From CAZXEJ01 sp964639895 (GTDB taxonomy: Bacteria > Desulfobacterota_D > UBA1144 > Nemesobacterales > JADFKM01), in assembly GCA_964639895.1 (NCBI GenBank), contig CAZXEJ010000023.1, positions 1-37,033 on the forward strand: a stretch of 37,033 nucleotides of DNA, given 5' to 3'. This document shows, piece by piece, positions 24,006 to 31,114 of the stretch. The position numbers and the translations under genes were made by a program. The notes beneath the pieces were generated by a model. It had not been told where the DNA came from. It searched no databases and was given only the letters and a program-made list of their open reading frames with translations. The stretch's first letter is position 1. Every line of letters begins with the position of its first letter.

Positions 24006-24718
24006 CGAAAGTTAGGTTGTTTCTGCTGCTGGCTTCACTGTTGTCCTCGCTGGCGACCTTTTCTCTCCCCCCGTCCGTATCGGCCAACGGCTCCTTCACT
24101 CTCGATGACCTGATCGGCCGTATCGAGCGCAAGTACGCGACCATCGACACCTTTCACGCCTCGTTCGTGCAGTCGTCCGTGATAAGGGCGCTCGACAAAG
24201 TGGAGAGGGCCACGGGCGAGGTCTGGTTCAAGAAGCCGTACAAGATGCGGTGGAACTACTACACCCCCTTCAGGGACCAGATCGTCTCCGACGGCGTAAG
24301 CTTCTGGTATTACAACCACGACGAGCGCCAGGTCGTTCTCTCGTCGCTCGGCGACGTCCTGAAAAGGAGGACGACTACCACTTTGCTGCAGGGCCTCGAA
24401 CGGGCGAAGGAAAGGTTCACCTACCGATTTCCCGCCCGCGGCAGCAGGGACGAGGACGGAAACTGGTTGATCGAGCTCGAGCCCAAGGGCGCCGATGTGA
24501 ACGGAGACGAAATCAACAGGTTCGTGATCGCCGTGGCTCCCTCGGACTGGGTGGTGAGAAAGATATTCCTCTACGACCCGTTCGGTAACGAGACCGTAAT
24601 CGAGTTCAACGACATAGAGGTAAACGGCAAGGTGCGCGACTCGATCTTCAAGTTCACTGTGCCGCGCGGGGTGGAGCTTATAAGGGCACCCTCGGCCGAC
24701 GGCGCGAAAAAGAGGTGA
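23999..24718 (+). CDS. lolA: Outer-membrane lipoprotein carrier LolA
   Basis: This periplasmic chaperone takes lipoproteins from LolCDE to the outer membrane, so it implies a diderm envelope. The 239-aa protein has a signal peptide (cleavage near VSANG), the LolA-like FHASFVQSSV and GEVWFKKPYKMRWNYYTP, a hydrophobic-cradle pattern and VVRKIFLYDPFGNETVIEFND near the end. I start it at GTG 23999, 7 nt inside ftsK and 8 nt after GGAG; TTG 24002 (TTGA overlap) is possible. ftsK-lolA coupling is common in proteobacteria. A terminator-like hairpin follows the stop. Confidence 0.92.
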   Translation: MLTKVRLFLLLASLLSSLATFSLPPSVSANGSFTLDDLIGRIERKYATIDTFHASFVQSSVIRALDKVERATGEVWFKKPYKMRWNYYTPFRDQIVSDGVSFWYYNHDERQVVLSSLGDVLKRRTTTTLLQGLERAKERFTYRFPARGSRDEDGNWLIELEPKGADVNGDEINRFVIAVAPSDWVVRKIFLYDPFGNETVIEFNDIEVNGKVRDSIFKFTVPRGVELIRAPSADGAKKR

Positions 24719-24720
24719 TC

Positions 24721-24740
24721 CCCCCTTCGGCGAAAGGGGG
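24721..24740 (+). terminator. Probable terminator after lolA
   Basis: CCCCCTT (24721-24727) pairs with AAGGGGG (24734-24740) across the 6-nt loop CGGCGA. The following TCTTCCCTCT is only moderately T-rich. It starts 2 nt after the lolA stop. Confidence 0.6.
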
Positions 24741-25536
24741 TCTTCCCTCTGGACGTACCTTCACGCACGCGCCCAAACCGTCGCAACCAGGCTGCTCGGG
24801 CTTGTATTTCCGGACCGGAGCCGCTTTTGCCACAAGTGGTGTCCCTACGTGCAGAGCCGGTCGGTCTGGACTACTTACTTCCAGATTTTTCGTGTTTGGT
24901 CCTTCTTCCCCGTGGTGGGGTCGGTGCTTACCGTGCAGTCGCCGTGATTTCGTCTCGTGCGAGGGGATGCTCTCCCTATCCCCCGGACGCCTTTCCCCGC
25001 TGTCCCTTGCCGCCTGGCGGGGCCCGTCGGTGCGAAATTACGTGCAGGGGGGGCGAGTCCCCTTCCAAGGGCGCGCTGAGGGGGGGGCGGACAGCCGCCG
25101 CTAGTAGGCTTCCTCACACAGGAGTATTGCCTGTAATGGGGGCTGCTGCACGCGTCCTGCCTGTCCCATTCCTTCCACCGCTCGGATCCCCGACCCAGGG
25201 GGCCGCCGGCGGTTGGGAGGCGGGATGGGTGTCGCCGGTGCGGCCCCCCCAAATGGGGGCAGCCTTCTTGCCGCCGAGCTCACTATGTGGTCCATGAGGG
25301 GGGTGTCTTACGTCCTATGAGAGGGGGGCGTATGCCCACTGCAAGGCCGTTCCACCGTTGGCCGCGCAAGTGGCACCTGTCGTCGTTGCCTCTTACCGAT
25401 GGGCGCGTACGGTGTTCCTAAGGCCGCCAGGGGGTCCCGATGCGATGTGCGTGCACGGTTCGTAGCTCTACGTGCTCTCCACGTGTAAGGGCCCCGTAAA
25501 AAAGGTTGCGCCGTCGCATGGGGGGCCGGTGTGGGC

Positions 25537-25550
25537 CCCTGCGCGCAGGG
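25537..25550. repeat. 14-bp perfect palindrome
   Basis: CCCTGCGCGCAGGG reads the same on both strands, in a gene-free region. No function is apparent; chance occurrence is possible in GC-rich DNA. Confidence 0.4.
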
Positions 25551-25864
25551 CCGGTTAGGTCGGGGGCGGATCCGTGTCAACGGCGGTAGGAAGGCTTGGA
25601 CGGCCGGTTTCTCGTTTTCCATGCCGCGCGGCCAGAAGGGTGGGGCGGCTATGTCGCGGACACTTCGTTTTGTGCTGTTGCGCTGTCTTGCACCGCAGTC
25701 GACGGTAGATTGTTTCAAGTGGAATGCGACTCTTTGTGTTGCAGAAGGGACGGCCTTTCAGGTGGACCGCACCGTCATCGGGGAGACCCTTGCCCGAGCA
25801 TCTTGCGTGCCGGGTTACGTGGCCTCTTACGTGTAGAGCAGTGGGGTAGGGCTGCGGTTGAGTG

Positions 25865-27091
25865 CTATCTGTCTACCTCGCCCAACACTATGTCGAGGCT
25901 TCCTATGGCCGCTATCACGTCAGAGAGAAAACGGCCCTCCACCATCTTGGGCAACGCTTGCAGGTTGACGAACGACGGAGCCCGCACCCTCATCCGATAG
26001 GGTACGCCCGTGCCGTCGCTCACCAGGTAGTAGCCGAGTTCTCCCTTCGGATTCTCGACCGCATGGTAGACCTCGCCCTTGGGCGGCTTGAACCCTTCGT
26101 AGACGAGCACGAAGTGCCTTATCAGGGATTCCATTTTGGTGTAGACCAGTTCCTTGGGCGGCAGTACCACTTCGGGCAGGTCGGCGGCGTAGGGGCCGTC
26201 GGGAAGCCTGTCGAGCGCCTGTTCGATGATGCGCAAGCTCTGCCGCATCTCCTCCATCCTGCACAGGTAGCGCGCATAGGCGTCGCCCTCGCTCGCCACG
26301 GGGATCTCGAAATCGTAGGTCTCGTAGTCGAGGTAGGGCATCTCCTTCCTCACGTCGTAGGGGACGCCGCTTCCTCTGAGCGAGGGACCGGTCAACCCCA
26401 GGTCAAGCGCCTCCTCGGCCGATATCACCGCTACTCCACGTGTACGGTCGATCCAAATCCTGTTCCGCGTCAGCAACTTGTCGACCTCAGCCAGCGTGGA
26501 AGGGAACTGCTTGAGGAACGTCCTTACCGAGTCGGTGAAGTCGTCGGGCAGGTCCTGAGGCAGTCCCCCCACCCGAGGGTAGGACGTAGTGAGGCGCGCC
26601 CCGCACACCTTCTCCAGTATGTCGTATATCTTCTCCCGCTCCTTGAAGCAGTACATGAAGACGCTCATCGCGCCCAGGTCGAGTGCGTTCGTTCCGATTC
26701 CGAGCAGGTGGGATTCGATCCTTCCCAGCTCGAACAGTATCACCTCGGCCACCTTGGCCCTCTCGGGTATCCGGTCCTCGATGCCGAGCAGCTTTTCTAG
26801 GGCCAATATGAACCCGATGTTGTTGCATATGGCGCACACGTAGTCCATCCGGTCGGTGTAGGGGAGGCACTGCTGGTAGCGTATGTGCTCGCAGAGCTTC
26901 TCGATCCCTCGGTGCAGATAACCTATGTATGGGACGGCCTTGACCACGGTCTCGCCGTCGAGGGTGAGGAGCACTCTCAAGACGCCGTGCGTCGAGGGGT
27001 GCTGCGGGCCCATGTTGAGAAGGATCGTCTCCGTCCTGAGGGTCCCTTCGTCCTCTGCCGTATCCTCGGTTATTATCTGGATGCGTTCCAT
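25865..27091 (-). CDS. nuoD: NADH-quinone oxidoreductase subunit D (49-kDa)
   Basis: This subunit of the complex I peripheral arm forms the quinone site with NuoB. The 408-aa protein has NMGPQHPSTHGVLRVLLTLDGE at the start of the fold, YIGYLHRGIEKL, TDRMDYV and the C-terminal GSLDIVLGEVDR, all characteristic. The frame opens at GTG 27103; ATG 27091 has AAGGTGG upstream and is preferred. It is the last gene of nuoABCD; no nuoE-N follows, so the rest of the complex must be encoded elsewhere. Confidence 0.96.
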   Translation of the reverse strand: MERIQIITEDTAEDEGTLRTETILLNMGPQHPSTHGVLRVLLTLDGETVVKAVPYIGYLHRGIEKLCEHIRYQQCLPYTDRMDYVCAICNNIGFILALEKLLGIEDRIPERAKVAEVILFELGRIESHLLGIGTNALDLGAMSVFMYCFKEREKIYDILEKVCGARLTTSYPRVGGLPQDLPDDFTDSVRTFLKQFPSTLAEVDKLLTRNRIWIDRTRGVAVISAEEALDLGLTGPSLRGSGVPYDVRKEMPYLDYETYDFEIPVASEGDAYARYLCRMEEMRQSLRIIEQALDRLPDGPYAADLPEVVLPPKELVYTKMESLIRHFVLVYEGFKPPKGEVYHAVENPKGELGYYLVSDGTGVPYRMRVRAPSFVNLQALPKMVEGRFLSDVIAAIGSLDIVLGEVDR

Positions 27092-27129
27092 ATCTACGTC
27101 CACCTTGCCCCCGCGGTGGGGTGGAAGCG

Positions 27130-27663
27130 TTATCCCTTCAGGTCGGCCCCCACCTCTTTGAGGGCGCGCTTGAACGAACGCTTGGAGGGCTCGCGGTTCC
27201 TGACGTCGAAATCCTTGCGGAGCGGGAAGTGGTCATAGTCCTCAGGCATCAGTATCCTGCGCAGGTCGGGATGGCCCCGGAACCGGATGCCGAACATGTC
27301 GTACACCTCGCGCTCCAGCCACTCGGCCCCCTTCCAGACCGTGGTAACCGAGGGCACCTCGGGGGAGTGCTCGTCGACGGGCACCTTGAGTCTTATGCGG
27401 CCTCCCTCATTGAACTCGTCGGCGAGCTTGTGCAGCAGGTATACGACCTCGAAGCGCGGGCGCTTGATGCCAAGCCAGTCCACGGCCGTTACATCCACTA
27501 TAAGCATGAAGCCCAGCTCGTCCTTCATGTAGCGGGCGATCTCCCGAAGCCCCTCGGCTCTCACCATCACCGTGGTCTCGCCCCTCCAGGTCTGGGTATC
27601 GACCACCCATTGGGGAAACCGCTCGCTCAGGGCCTCGGCCGCCCATAGTCCGTTGATGCTCAT
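27130..27663 (-). CDS. nuoC: NADH-quinone oxidoreductase subunit C (30-kDa)
   Basis: This is a peripheral-arm subunit of complex I next to NuoD. The 177-aa protein carries the 30-kDa signature EREVYDMFGIRFRGHPDLRR, then ILMPEDYDHFPLRKDF. NuoC and NuoD are separate here, not fused as in E. coli. The ATG at 27663 overlaps the nuoB stop by four bases (ATGA); the open frame upstream of it is a shadow of nuoB. Confidence 0.95.
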   Translation of the reverse strand: MSINGLWAAEALSERFPQWVVDTQTWRGETTVMVRAEGLREIARYMKDELGFMLIVDVTAVDWLGIKRPRFEVVYLLHKLADEFNEGGRIRLKVPVDEHSPEVPSVTTVWKGAEWLEREVYDMFGIRFRGHPDLRRILMPEDYDHFPLRKDFDVRNREPSKRSFKRALKEVGADLKG

Positions 27664-28145
27664 CGCAGTGGGGCTCCTTCGAGGGCGATTTTTTCCTGGA
27701 TTTTCATCACGGCGTTGATCAATGCCTCGGGCCGTGGGGGACACCCGCCTATGTAGACGTCTACAGGCAGGAACTCGTCTATCCCTTGTACGACGGCGTA
27801 GCTGTCGAACGGGCCTCCGCCGCAGGTGCACGAACCCATCGCTATGACCCACTTGGGTTCGGGCATCTGCTCGTATATCTTGCGGCATACGGAGGCCATC
27901 TTGTAGGTTATTGTGCCGGACACAATCATCAAGTCGGCCTGTCGAGGGGAGAACCGCGCCACCTCCGCGCCGAAACGGGCGAGATCGAATCGCGAGGCCA
28001 GCGTACCCATCATCTCAATGGCGCAACACGCCGTCCCGAACGGCATCGGCCACAGGCTGTTCTTCCTGCTCCACTTGGCGAGTTCCGCTACCTTGGTGAG
28101 CAGGAATCCCTCGCCGCCCAGACGAGTGCCGGTACTCACAGCCAT
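27660..28145 (-). CDS. nuoB: NADH-quinone oxidoreductase subunit B (PSST, cluster N2)
   Basis: It holds the N2 [4Fe-4S] cluster that passes electrons to quinone. The 161-aa protein has the tandem Cys in FGTACCAIEMM, the third in MGSCTCGGGPF and the fourth in IGGCPPRPEAL, the complete ligand set. ATG 28145 gives the expected N-terminus; it overlaps the end of nuoA by 10 nt. The longer frame upstream of it is a shadow of nuoA. Confidence 0.96.
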   Translation of the reverse strand: MAVSTGTRLGGEGFLLTKVAELAKWSRKNSLWPMPFGTACCAIEMMGTLASRFDLARFGAEVARFSPRQADLMIVSGTITYKMASVCRKIYEQMPEPKWVIAMGSCTCGGGPFDSYAVVQGIDEFLPVDVYIGGCPPRPEALINAVMKIQEKIALEGAPLR

Positions 28146-28492
28146 TCCAGAGCTCCCTCCTTGAGGGCGTAGACGTAGCCCGCTAGCACTATGACGAGGA
28201 AAGCGAGGATCTCGATGAAGGCGAACATCCCGAGGCCCTTGAAGACTACGGCCCAGGCGAAGAGGAACAGCACCTCGACGTCGAACAGGATGAAGAGGGC
28301 GCCGATAAGGTAGTACTTGATGGTGGAGCGGGCGAGGGTGTCGCCGACGGGTGGGACGCCGCACTCGTAAGGGTCTTCCTTGCTGGACGACTTGCGGCGC
28401 GGCCCAACCAGACCTGAGACGACACACATTCCCACGGCCGTGGCGATGGCCGCTGCAAGCATGAGGAGCACGGGCAAGTAGGGGGAGATCAT
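28136..28492 (-). CDS. nuoA: NADH-quinone oxidoreductase subunit A
   Basis: This is a small membrane-arm subunit of complex I, 118 aa. It has three membrane helices (about 5-27, 60-82, 88-110) and the conserved loop YECGVPPVGDTLARSTIKYYLIG, with FILFDVEVLFLFAWA after it. It is the first gene of nuoABCD, starting at ATG 28492; the ribosome binding site is weak. Confidence 0.95.
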   Translation of the reverse strand: MISPYLPVLLMLAAAIATAVGMCVVSGLVGPRRKSSSKEDPYECGVPPVGDTLARSTIKYYLIGALFILFDVEVLFLFAWAVVFKGLGMFAFIEILAFLVIVLAGYVYALKEGALEWL

Positions 28493-28502
28493 CGCCTATT
28501 TA

Positions 28503-28530
28503 AGCTTAAGGGTTGTGTTGGGGTTGTCAA
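28503..28530 (-). promoter_or_regulatory. Possible promoter of nuoABCD
   Basis: The minus strand has a perfect TTGACA at 28530-28525. A -10 is poor: TAAGCT (28508-28503) with a 16-nt spacer. Transcription from it would start only a few bases before the nuoA ATG, a nearly leaderless message, which fits the lack of a good ribosome binding site but is uncertain. Confidence 0.35.
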
Positions 28531-29211
28531 GAACGGCCGGCCGTCCCTGCCGCGGGTCGCTGGGCATCTCCGAGAAATGGGTCGTAGCTAGCCGCCCTCC
28601 ACCCCGACTCTCGGGCCGCTGCGGTGCCTCGCAACGCCGGTGGTGAGCACGGATAGGTGTCGTGTGGGTCATCGTGCGGGGCCCTTGCCGGTGCGGCGGT
28701 GAGAATGCAGCCGTAAAGGGGGTGCGGGCGTCGGAGGGGCTACTGTCCTCACCTCGTGGGGATACCGCGGGACTTGGTACGGTCGTGGTGCCTACGCCTC
28801 CGTGCGCGTCGGCTGCCCCCCGGCTTGTGCCGTATGCAGCCCTCCCAGTATGGGGGATGAAGAGCCGTTGCCTCTCGCCCCCATCCCTGCAAATGGCCTT
28901 CGGAACGTGACCTCATCCCTTCCGTTGCTATATACGGCCGGGCTTGCCTACGGGAGTGTGCGGAAACCTCCTTGTCCCCCGTGTCGCCCCGCACACCTAC
29001 ACACCATCCCGATTGTGCGGCCGTGACAGGGAAGGAAGACGGGGCGGCGCCGCGACCCAGCGCCGCTGCCCGGCTTGGTGCGAGCCGTGCCACCGCGGCT
29101 TGCATCCACGGGTAGGGGGTCGAGGCGCGGGAGCGGTAAGGATCTCCATCTGCTTCGACTTCGGGGGGTGTGTTGTACTCTGGCCTGCAGGGTCGCTTGG
29201 GGGGGTGGCGT

Positions 29212-29240
29212 TTGAGGAACAGATGTGGTGCGATTATACT
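29212..29240 (+). promoter_or_regulatory. Sigma-70-like promoter of the ECF sigma operon
   Basis: TTGAGG (29212-29217), an exact 17-nt spacer and TATACT (29235-29240). Start would be near 29247, 74 nt before the ATG. I found no convincing ECF-type (GGAAC plus CGTC-like) promoter with proper spacing, so self-activation is not evident. Confidence 0.55.
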
Positions 29241-29320
29241 GTTTGTTACACGTCGAGCAAAGGTTGAAACAAGTGGGAGTTCCGGAGAGTTATAAAACGG
29301 TAGAGCGTGCCGGTAACCAG

Positions 29321-29911
29321 ATGATCAGCGATCTCGAGCTCGTACGCAGGGTTCAGAATGGCGACAAGGCGGCGTTCGATGAGTTGTTGACCAGACACTT
29401 CAAGGCGGTCGTGAACTACATTAACAGGTTTACGAATGACAGGGTGAATTCCGAGGATCTGGCGCAGGAGGTTTTTTTGAGGATATACAGGTCCATCGGC
29501 AGATACAAGCCCGAGGCGAAGTTCTCGACCTGGTTGTACAAGATAGCCACGAACGTATGCCTCAGCTCGCTGAAGTCCTCCAAGAAGGACTCCCACTTGA
29601 TGAGCCTCGACGATCTTCAGGACGGTCCCTACGGAGCCGAGTTGGGCGACGGGGCTGCCCCCGATGCTTCAGAGTATACTTATAGAAGGCAGCTCGGTGC
29701 CGAGATACACCGTGCGCTCGGCACGCTGCCTGAGAGGGAACGGGTGGCCGTGGTGCTGTGCAAATACGAGCAGCTCTCTTATGAGGAGGCGGCCGAGGTC
29801 ATTGGGTGCAGCGTCGGGGCCGTCAAGGCGTACGTACACAGGGGACGCATGAAGCTGATGGATAAACTCAAACATCTGTTGAGTGAGGAAAGAGTCCATG
29901 AGTCGGAATAA
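29321..29911 (+). CDS. ECF (RpoE-like) sigma factor
   Basis: This is an extracytoplasmic-function sigma-70 factor, 196 aa. Region 2 is visible in DKAAFDELLTRHFKAVVNYI, SEDLAQEVFLRIYRSIGRY and FSTWLYKIATNVCLS; region 4 in ALGTLPERERVAVVLCKYEQ and LSYEEAAEVIGCSVGAVKAY. Some residues upstream are open to 29225, but ATG 29321 begins just before the conserved SDLELVRRVQNGD. The ribosome binding site is weak, so a start slightly upstream is possible. The next gene begins 14 nt inside this one and is a likely anti-sigma factor. Confidence 0.93.
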   Translation: MISDLELVRRVQNGDKAAFDELLTRHFKAVVNYINRFTNDRVNSEDLAQEVFLRIYRSIGRYKPEAKFSTWLYKIATNVCLSSLKSSKKDSHLMSLDDLQDGPYGAELGDGAAPDASEYTYRRQLGAEIHRALGTLPERERVAVVLCKYEQLSYEEAAEVIGCSVGAVKAYVHRGRMKLMDKLKHLLSEERVHESE

Positions 29912-30485
29912 GTTCGAGATCGAGGAACTGCTTATGGAGTATCCCGACGGGGACTTGACGGACATCGAAAGGAAGTTCGTCGAGAAGTCTCTGGAGGAAT
30001 CCCACACCCTGCGCGCCTTCTACGAGAGGTCGCGGAGGGTGTGGGAGCTGCTCGACGCATGGGAGGAGGTCGAGCCCAGCCCGGGATACGTGGCCAGGTT
30101 CTGGAACAGGCTCGAGAGCGAGGAGAACGGCAAGAGGAACTTCGTTCTCTCGGCGATCTCTTCGCTGAGGTTCGGCCTTGGCGCGGCGGCCTTGGTGGCG
30201 ACGTTGGTGGTCGCAAGCCTCATTGCCCTCAATGCTTTCAACGCCCGCGGGCCGGCCGGCGTGGAAGTGGGGCGTAACGTCGCCGCCACGGGCGTCGCCG
30301 GCACGGCGCGAAAGAGCGAGGACCTGTTGCTCCTGGACGCTGCCAGCACCGATTCGCAGCAGTCGCTCGACCTCTACGGGCCGTGGGAAAGCCCGGCCGA
30401 TTCACAAACACAGGGGGACACAGAAGGTGAGAGCACCTTTTACGATATCGTTCGTCCTGCTGATTACGGCTCTCTATACTATTAG
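29898..30485 (+). CDS. Probable anti-sigma factor without zinc motif
   Basis: The 195-aa protein has a cytoplasmic N-terminal domain, one membrane helix (about 90-112, FGLGAAALVATLVVASLIAL) and a periplasmic tail. The N-terminal part, LLMEYPDGDLTDIERKFVEK then LEESHTLRAFYERSRRVWEL, has the helical pattern of the anti-sigma domain. The H-x3-C-x2-C zinc ligands of the ZAS class are absent: no Cys occurs in the whole domain. It overlaps the sigma gene by 14 nt, with GAGGAAAGAG upstream of ATG 29898, as expected for a sigma/anti-sigma pair. Its last 59 nt are shared with the next gene. Confidence 0.77.
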   Translation: MSRNKFEIEELLMEYPDGDLTDIERKFVEKSLEESHTLRAFYERSRRVWELLDAWEEVEPSPGYVARFWNRLESEENGKRNFVLSAISSLRFGLGAAALVATLVVASLIALNAFNARGPAGVEVGRNVAATGVAGTARKSEDLLLLDAASTDSQQSLDLYGPWESPADSQTQGDTEGESTFYDIVRPADYGSLYY

Positions 30486-30858
30486 CGTCGCCTACGCCGA
30501 TCCGATACCGCGTAAGTGGTGGAAGTCTCCCCCTGTGAAGAAGGAGCTCGGACTTACGCCGGAGCAGGAGAGGCGTATCGACGACATTTTCAAGAGCTAC
30601 GTGAAGCGGATGAGGGAGACCAGCATGGAGCTGCGCCGCCAGCAGAAGGAGCTCCATGAGACCGCCGTCGATCCAAACTGTTCGTCCGAAAAGATCAGGA
30701 ACGTTTCCCTCCAGGTCGAGAATACGCGTTCCTCGCTCCGAAAGTTGAGACTGGAGATGCTGCTCGAGATAAGGGATGTGCTCACACCCCAGCAGCGCAT
30801 GAAGCTCCGCCAAATAAGGGCGCGTCACGCAAGACACGGCCTGAAGGGCGGCAAGTAG
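30427..30858 (+). CDS. Spy/CpxP-like periplasmic protein
   Basis: The 143-aa exported protein starts at GTG 30427 with a clear signal peptide (MRAPFTISFVLLITALYTIS, then VAYA-D). The mature part is helical, with LGLTPEQERRIDDIFKSY and VLTPQQRMKLRQIRARH, the two LTxxQ-type repeats of Spy/CpxP and related periplasmic metal-sensor or chaperone proteins. It overlaps the anti-sigma gene by 59 nt in another frame; no later start keeps the signal peptide. Its place suggests it is the output or sensor of the sigma/anti-sigma unit. Confidence 0.8.
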   Translation: MRAPFTISFVLLITALYTISVAYADPIPRKWWKSPPVKKELGLTPEQERRIDDIFKSYVKRMRETSMELRRQQKELHETAVDPNCSSEKIRNVSLQVENTRSSLRKLRLEMLLEIRDVLTPQQRMKLRQIRARHARHGLKGGK

Positions 30859-30867
30859 CCGTCAGGC
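30839..30867 (+). terminator. Hairpin overlapping the Spy-like stop codon
   Basis: GCCTGA (30839-30844) pairs with TCAGGC (30862-30867), and inside it CGGC (30849-30852) pairs with GCCG (30858-30861), leaving a 4-nt bulge. No T-run follows. It may mark the 3' end of the sigma operon. Confidence 0.3.
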
Positions 30868-31013
30868 GTTCCAGGCAACATCGGCAGCTCGTCGTTTCTA
30901 CGACTGCACCCGGCAGGCCGGCGACTGAACCCGCTTCTCCCATGCTGCGTACGCGACTTGTCCACGGGCGCTCTCCCGCACCCCTACGGCGCCTCAAGCG
31001 GTCCGGGGTCCCC

Positions 31014-31045
31014 TTGACCCTAAGCGGTTCTCCCGGTGGTAGAAT
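31014..31045 (+). promoter_or_regulatory. Possible extended -10 promoter of uvrB
   Basis: TGGTAGAAT (31037-31045) is an extended -10 (TGn before TAGAAT). A TTGACC lies at 31014-31019, 20 nt before the -10, too far to be ideal. No LexA-type box of the E. coli (CTG-N10-CAG) or Gram-positive form was seen. Confidence 0.4.
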
Positions 31046-31114
31046 TATACGTGGCGCCCGTCCGGGGTGATCCGCCTTAGTTGTTCCTCCCACCCGCCGG
31101 GGCGCCGGCAGGAC

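Larger units (their letters stand above)
24719..25864. other. 1146-bp gene-free gap between convergent operons
   Basis: lolA (+) and nuoD (-) converge here. Apart from the lolA terminator I find no gene: all frames are short, Arg/Gly/Pro-rich or interrupted, and none has a recognisable motif. It contains many G and C runs and a 14-bp perfect palindrome (25537-25550). No tRNA, SRP RNA, tmRNA or RNase P core was seen. Confidence 0.5.
28493..29320. other. 828-bp divergent intergenic region
   Basis: It lies between nuoA (-) and the sigma factor (+). It holds a possible nuo promoter at one end and a good sigma-70 promoter for the sigma factor at the other. The middle 600 bp show no coding frame or known RNA motif. 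Confidence 0.5.

Noticed and set aside
25596..26000. 134-aa plus-strand frame entering nuoD
   Set aside because: Its second half is antisense to nuoD and its first half has no motif or ribosome binding site.
29216..29260. GGAAC as an ECF-type -35 for an autoregulated sigma promoter
   Set aside because: No CGTC- or TCTNA-like -10 stands at the required distance; the sigma-70-like TTGAGG/TATACT pair explains the region better.
29264..29296. TTGAAA...TATAAA just before the sigma factor gene
   Set aside because: The spacer is 21 nt, too long without evidence of an activator, and it lacks a dyad like the one at 21290-21305.
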